NCBI RefSeq assembly: GCF_003576645.1
Contig: NC_044920.1
Location: forward strand, 25,568,947-25,632,946
Reading direction: 5' to 3'
From: Ipomoea triloba
Lineage: Eukaryota; Streptophyta; Magnoliopsida; Solanales; Convolvulaceae
Length of the DNA: 64,000 nucleotides
Shown here: piece after piece, positions 59,840 through 64,000 of the stretch
Layout of the letters: each line of letters begins with the position of its first letter
How positions within the stretch are numbered: position 1 is the first letter of the stretch
Notes under the pieces: generated by a model
What the model was told of the DNA's origin: nothing
The model's database searches: none
What the model saw: the letters and a program-made list of their open reading frames with translations, nothing else
Position numbers and translations under genes: made by a program

Positions 59840-61590
59840 CAATCAATCTATTATCTATCTAGATATTCCCAGATTTCGAGAAACTTTGATTAACTATGGT
59901 AATGCAAGATTATTATTAGGTAGGAGGAAGAAAGTACAGTGGAGATGGAAGATGAGAGGATGTGATGTAATGGTGAAGAAAGCAGGTATAAATGAACGTT
60001 GAAGTGCGTAAGTGCGTGTTGAAGAAGCAAAAATGGCATGCATATATCTATGGGTAGGCTTTTTATTAGAGGGAATGAAGACGTAAGGTAGAGTTTTAGA
60101 TCTGCCAAACTACCTTGTCCGGCCTATAGTCATATATGACAGCAGCTCAGGACCTGTTAGCTATAGTAAATTAAGTTTTATTAGGGATGATGACCATTTT
60201 GGCAAGGTATTTTCGGACCGGTTTAAAGTTAAATATGATCGATTAACTAGTTAAGTTAATAGTGTTGATGGTGAAAATTAAATCGAAGAGTAGGGATCCT
60301 AGTCTTTGCTATTGCTAGATTGAGATGAATAGAGGCGTGGGAGAGAATTCAATATTTATAATGGAAAATGATACATGTAATTTCATATAATAAAATTCTT
60401 ATCATGTCTCATGATTTGATTTATAAAAAAAGAAAAATAATAATAATAACTGTGATTCACAAATTTTTCTAGATGAATCAGACACGTAAATTGAGAGTAA
60501 AAAATGAGAGTATGTGTAGTATTACTCATTTATAATTGTTGATTATGTAATATAGACACTTGACAATGCTTAATATTAGATCATCAGAAAAATGGACGAT
60601 TAGGGATCAGACGAGGACTCCTGTAAATTCTAAACTATTACAACGTGAGTAAGTAAGGATGGAGCTTGCAAGATGATGTGAAAAATGAATTTTTTTCCTT
60701 TCCTTTTTTTTTTTTTGGTTGCCATGTGTGTTAGCAAGCTTGCGACATGGTTAAAAAGCTACCAAATTGCAGCTTTTGTATATGTATGTATGTAATTGTA
60801 TTTTTAAGTGTGATATGAGATTGGGACCCACTTTTGAAAGTGGGTTGAAGTTACAGGGATGTAGTGAAAATAGTAATGGAATTGCAAATTAATGATATGA
60901 AAGTAGGATTCACTTTTAAAAGTGAAATACTCTTGTAGGGATAAGATAGCCTAATATAGAGTAATAAGGTCAAACTCATAGTGCATATTCGGCATAGCGG
61001 ATGTGGACTTTCCTGTATACCAAAGAGTAATAAGATGGAAATAATCCTAAATTGTGGAGCTAACATAGTATAAAGTTTATTTCATAACGACAAGATCCAA
61101 GTGGAATTGACGTGATGAGTTTTGGTCGGCAAAAGGTTCTAGTTAGTCAGGCAAGTAATGTGTCAATATTCTAAGACAACTATAGTCATCGAATTCAACG
61201 ACATGACATGCATAAGTTAATTTTGTATAATTTTTGTAGGGCAAATGAGTTTAGTCATTGAATCTCTCGACCAAGTTCTGTATATAGGATCTTTTAAAAT
61301 GAAATGTTGATATTTTGAGCTTGATCCACTAAATTTATTGTCTAGATTATTAGACTCATTAGACTAGCTTATAACCTATCAAATATTATAAAGTTATTTA
61401 TTTCTAATGTTGTAATCTCTGACACTTCAAAAATGAAAAGTAAGAACCTAAACATTACACCCAAATTTGGATGGATTAAGTGAAAGAGTGGACAACATAA
61501 GATCTTCCAATTCAAATCCAATCCCCGGGCTTTATTTGCTTTACCGCAAACCTTTATTGATATAATAATGTAGCTTAGGGCCTTAGACAT
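59840..61590. other. Intergenic, DUF4228 promoter side
   Basis: AT-rich spacer. Direct half-repeats GGGACCCACTTTTGAAAGTG and AGGATTCACTTTTAAAAGTG lie near 60825 and 60905. No gene is visible. Confidence 0.4.
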
Positions 61591-61767
61591 TTTTATTTTT
61601 TTTTTGAGTGCTACTGACTCTGTTACAATGTAGTGTCTGTTCATAACTACTTTCTCAACCTACTGAAGCACAAAGGCTCGAACCCACTCCCATCATCCAT
61701 GTGAGAGTGTTTTCTGGGATACCGGGTGCCACTAGACCACAAGGTCTTTGGCAGTGCCTTAGACATT
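61580..61767 (-). mobile_element. tRNA-derived SINE with 12-bp target duplication
   Basis: A 164-bp element (61592-61755) in reverse orientation. Its own strand has TGGTCTAGTGG as box A and GGGTTCGAGCC as box B, then GTTGAGAAAGTAGTTATGAA and an A-rich tail. GCCTTAGACATT flanks it at 61580-61591 and 61756-61767. It is the best-preserved sibling of the copy at 42905-43077. Confidence 0.88.
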
Positions 61768-61819
61768 AGTTAGCAATAAATTAAATATGTTCAATGGTCA
61801 AAAGAAAAAAAAAAAAACC

Positions 61820-62490
61820 CCTAATGCTACCTCCCTTTCTCTCTAAAATCAAACGCCTTTCTCTGCTGCTCAACTTCGGCTTCCACCGCCGACCTCCGGC
61901 CGGAGCTCTAATGGAGCTTTGAGCCGGCGGTTTTGGTCACCTTCTACGTTTGCTCTCGCTCTTCTTCCGCCTCGACCACCGTCGCAGCTCCATCCGCCTC
62001 CAACCACCGCCATAGATCTTCTTCTTCCGTTTTCTGTCCCTTTGAATAAAATAATAGCCGGTAGGTATTAGGTTTGTGTTGGTAGTCTTGAACTCCGAAC
62101 CCTACTTCGACTTTACCCACTTTTTATTTTCTTTATTATTGGGTTTTCATCTCGTTACTTTCACGAGCATTTTTCCTCTCGTTACTTTCACGAGCTTTTC
62201 ATTTTCATTAGCATAAATCGTTTAGTTTGGTTTCGGCAAGTGTTGAGCTTATCTGGGCGAGCAAAAAAGAATGATGACGAAGACCCAGATCTTTGATGAA
62301 TCTTTAAGCTCCCTGAAGGGAACATAGCTTCTTAGTTATGAAACAGTCTGCAATTCAAGTTTTCTATAGCAAAGTTAGAAAAGTTGTTTTTATGTCTAAT
62401 TGTAAGGAATGGTTTACCATTTCATTGATCGTTGATGTAAACGTTTTATGTTATGAATTAATGGAATAACTACTTTTACCTTAAAAAAAA
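61820..62490 (+). other. Transcript-like, G+C-richer segment of unknown nature
   Basis: The first 200 bp are C-rich (TTCCACCGCCGACCTCCGGC, GCCTCCAACCACCGCC), like a plant 5' leader. The sequence then becomes AT-rich, and the block ends in an A-rich run (62482-62494) after AATTAATGGAATAACTAC. The layout resembles a retroposed transcript, but no frame over about 40 codons gives a recognisable protein. Confidence 0.35.
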
Positions 62491-62504
62491 TAAAATATGT
62501 CCAA

Positions 62505-62918
62505 TGGTGGTTTGGAGCAATCGCTACTCTAAATCGTCATTTTACCAAACAATGAATTAAATATGTCTATAATGAATGTAATTTTGAGTTTAGTTATCAA
62601 AATTACATTAATTTACTTTACCATTTATGGTTAATATTTGTCTTTTAATATGATGCACACAAATAATATGATAGTAAATTTACTCAACCAAAAAGCTTTG
62701 ACTAAATTTAAAAAGCTAAGTAAATATTAAAATAAGCATATTGAAGCACAAAAAGTCAATGTTCACACTAAAATTTAAACTTTGAGACCTTTCATATGAA
62801 AAAATCACAGTTATACTGCTTGACGAATCCGTCATTTTGACTTTGGTCAAAATGCCAAATTCATTGTTTGGTAAAATGGCGATTTAGAGCAGCGGATTGC
62901 TCCAAACCATCATTTTTG
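62505..62918. mobile_element. MITE-like element with about 48-bp terminal inverted repeats
   Basis: The left end TTTGGAGCAATCGCTACTCT...TTTTACCAAACAATGAATT is matched by the right end AATTCATTGTTTGGTAAAAT...GCAGCGGATTGCTCCAAA with few mismatches. The interior is AT-rich and non-coding. Confidence 0.75.
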
Positions 62919-64000
62919 CAAACGTTGCATTTTACATTTAACAGCGTTTTTATATGACTATTTTTTTCCAAAACGCCTCTAATTAATTATTTAAAAAAAA
63001 ACTTTGGAGAGCTCAAGGCTCTGTTCTCAGTTTTTCCACCGATGTGGGACGGTGGAAAAAATGAGAAAATAAAAGTGAAGCAGCGCAAGCTGCTTCCATC
63101 TTCTTCTTCTTCTTTTTTTTTTTTTTAATTTTTATTTTATATAATAATAATAATAATTATTATTATTATTACTATTATTATTATTATTCAACCTATATGC
63201 ATACCCTTATAGGTCATTTTACATGTTAACCGCTAACCTAAACAATTAATTTTATCAAACATTTTTTACAAAACGCTAATACAATTCGCTAGTCAAACCC
63301 GCTAACTAATACATTTCGCTATTTAATAACCACTAACACAATCCGCTTACGTTAATCGCTAAACGCGGATTGCGAAACAAGCCCAAATTCTTTGGCAGTC
63401 AAGCCAGCATTTGAATTGCAACTTTTTGCAATTATGTGTCATAATAATAATAATAATTGCAATTCTGGCTTTTCTTTGTCCTTTTTGTCATTTTCTGTCT
63501 CTTGTTGATTTTTTCTTAAAATTTTTTACTTCTTCTTTTTAATACTCCAATATTACGTAGTATTGTTTATTATAATATATTATATTTGAAAGTGAGTTGA
63601 GATTATAGCTAGGGATGTAGACGGACGGAGAAAGATCCGAACCACCTCGTGAATTTACCAAAAGAAATCTTAATAAATGATAATTATAGAGTTAATTTGA
63701 TTAAAGGTCACTTAGGTTGGGCTTTAACTTTTAATTTTGAGTTTTTGATTGATATAAAATAACTATGAATGCTTCAAGTGATCATTTATAGAACTGTCAC
63801 AATTTTACGTTCGTATATGATGACTTGTTATAGGATTTGGTACGTAGTTGAATTCTGAATTTGACAAACTTTTAATAATGAAAGTAAATATAATTGATTT
63901 CAAAATTAATCATAAAATGTCTTTTAGAAAACTATTAGTTGAGGTTATGTTACATATTGAATAATTGTATGCATGTGTTTAAGGTTTAATTTCCTTATCT
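62919..64000. other. Repeat-rich right end
   Basis: A block at 63220-63390 is rich in CGCTAA/AACCGC words and ends ATCGCTAAACGCGGATTGCG followed by AAACAAGCCC, typical of one arm of a plant MITE. TAA/TTA microsatellites occur at 63142-63188 and 63440-63460. No gene is visible. Confidence 0.45.

Overview
This is a nuclear chromosome window from a flowering plant, most likely a eudicot. It is AT-rich, its genes have many short introns, and it encodes a chloroplast-targeted arginine-pathway enzyme, a SHORT-ROOT-type GRAS factor, BTB/TAZ and BTB/NPH3 proteins, a plant single-Myb-histone (TRB) factor and a plant DUF4228/PADRE protein. Spacers are filled with small non-autonomous transposons (foldback MITEs, tRNA-derived SINEs). 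There are two assembly gaps (8245-8781 and 10920-11764) and one isolated N (7444). I saw no prokaryotic, viral, organellar or CRISPR content. The exon models were built by hand from reading frame, splice consensus and protein-family similarity; each was checked for a total length divisible by three.

Layout, left to right: BTB/TAZ gene (minus, 5' part only, runs off the left edge); VDAC porin copy 1 (plus) converging on RPL26 copy 1 (minus); about 6 kb of repeats and gaps; BTB/NPH3-family gene (plus); SHORT-ROOT-like GRAS gene (plus); VDAC copy 2 (plus) converging on RPL26 copy 2 (minus); ARL8 GTPase (plus); TRB-type Myb/H1 telomere-binding factor (minus); an RNase H-type retroelement remnant; complex I subunit NDUFS4 (plus); N-acetylglutamate synthase (minus) with a second, diverged first exon 0.9 kb upstream; a 6-kb transposon-rich block (50.9-57 kb) holding three long foldback elements; a DUF4228/PADRE gene (minus); and a gene-poor right end.

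The genes do not form one pathway. They are housekeeping and developmental genes whose neighbourhood looks ancient. From memory, Arabidopsis carries BT4, VDAC2, RPL26B, an ARL8, TRB2 and FRO1/NDUFS4 close together at the end of chromosome 5 (At5g67480-At5g67590), and TRB3, an ARL8, a BTB protein, RPL26A and VDAC5 together on chromosome 3 (At3g49850-At3g49920). SHR and NAGS2 are also near neighbours (At4g37650, At4g37670). Here the VDAC-RPL26 pair occurs twice in the same orientation about 22-24 kb apart, which points to an old tandem segmental duplication.

The observations I rate highest are two frame-compatible alternative first exons for NAGS, one of which ends at a non-canonical GC donor; the duplicated VDAC-RPL26 module; four TGGGCT site II motifs spaced exactly 13 bp apart upstream of RPL26 copy 1; a 31-bp tandem duplication that doubles an ARL8 3' splice site; a telobox in the leader of the telobox-binding TRB gene; and several foldback elements with perfect 9-10 bp target duplications. 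I did not find a clearly new multi-gene system.
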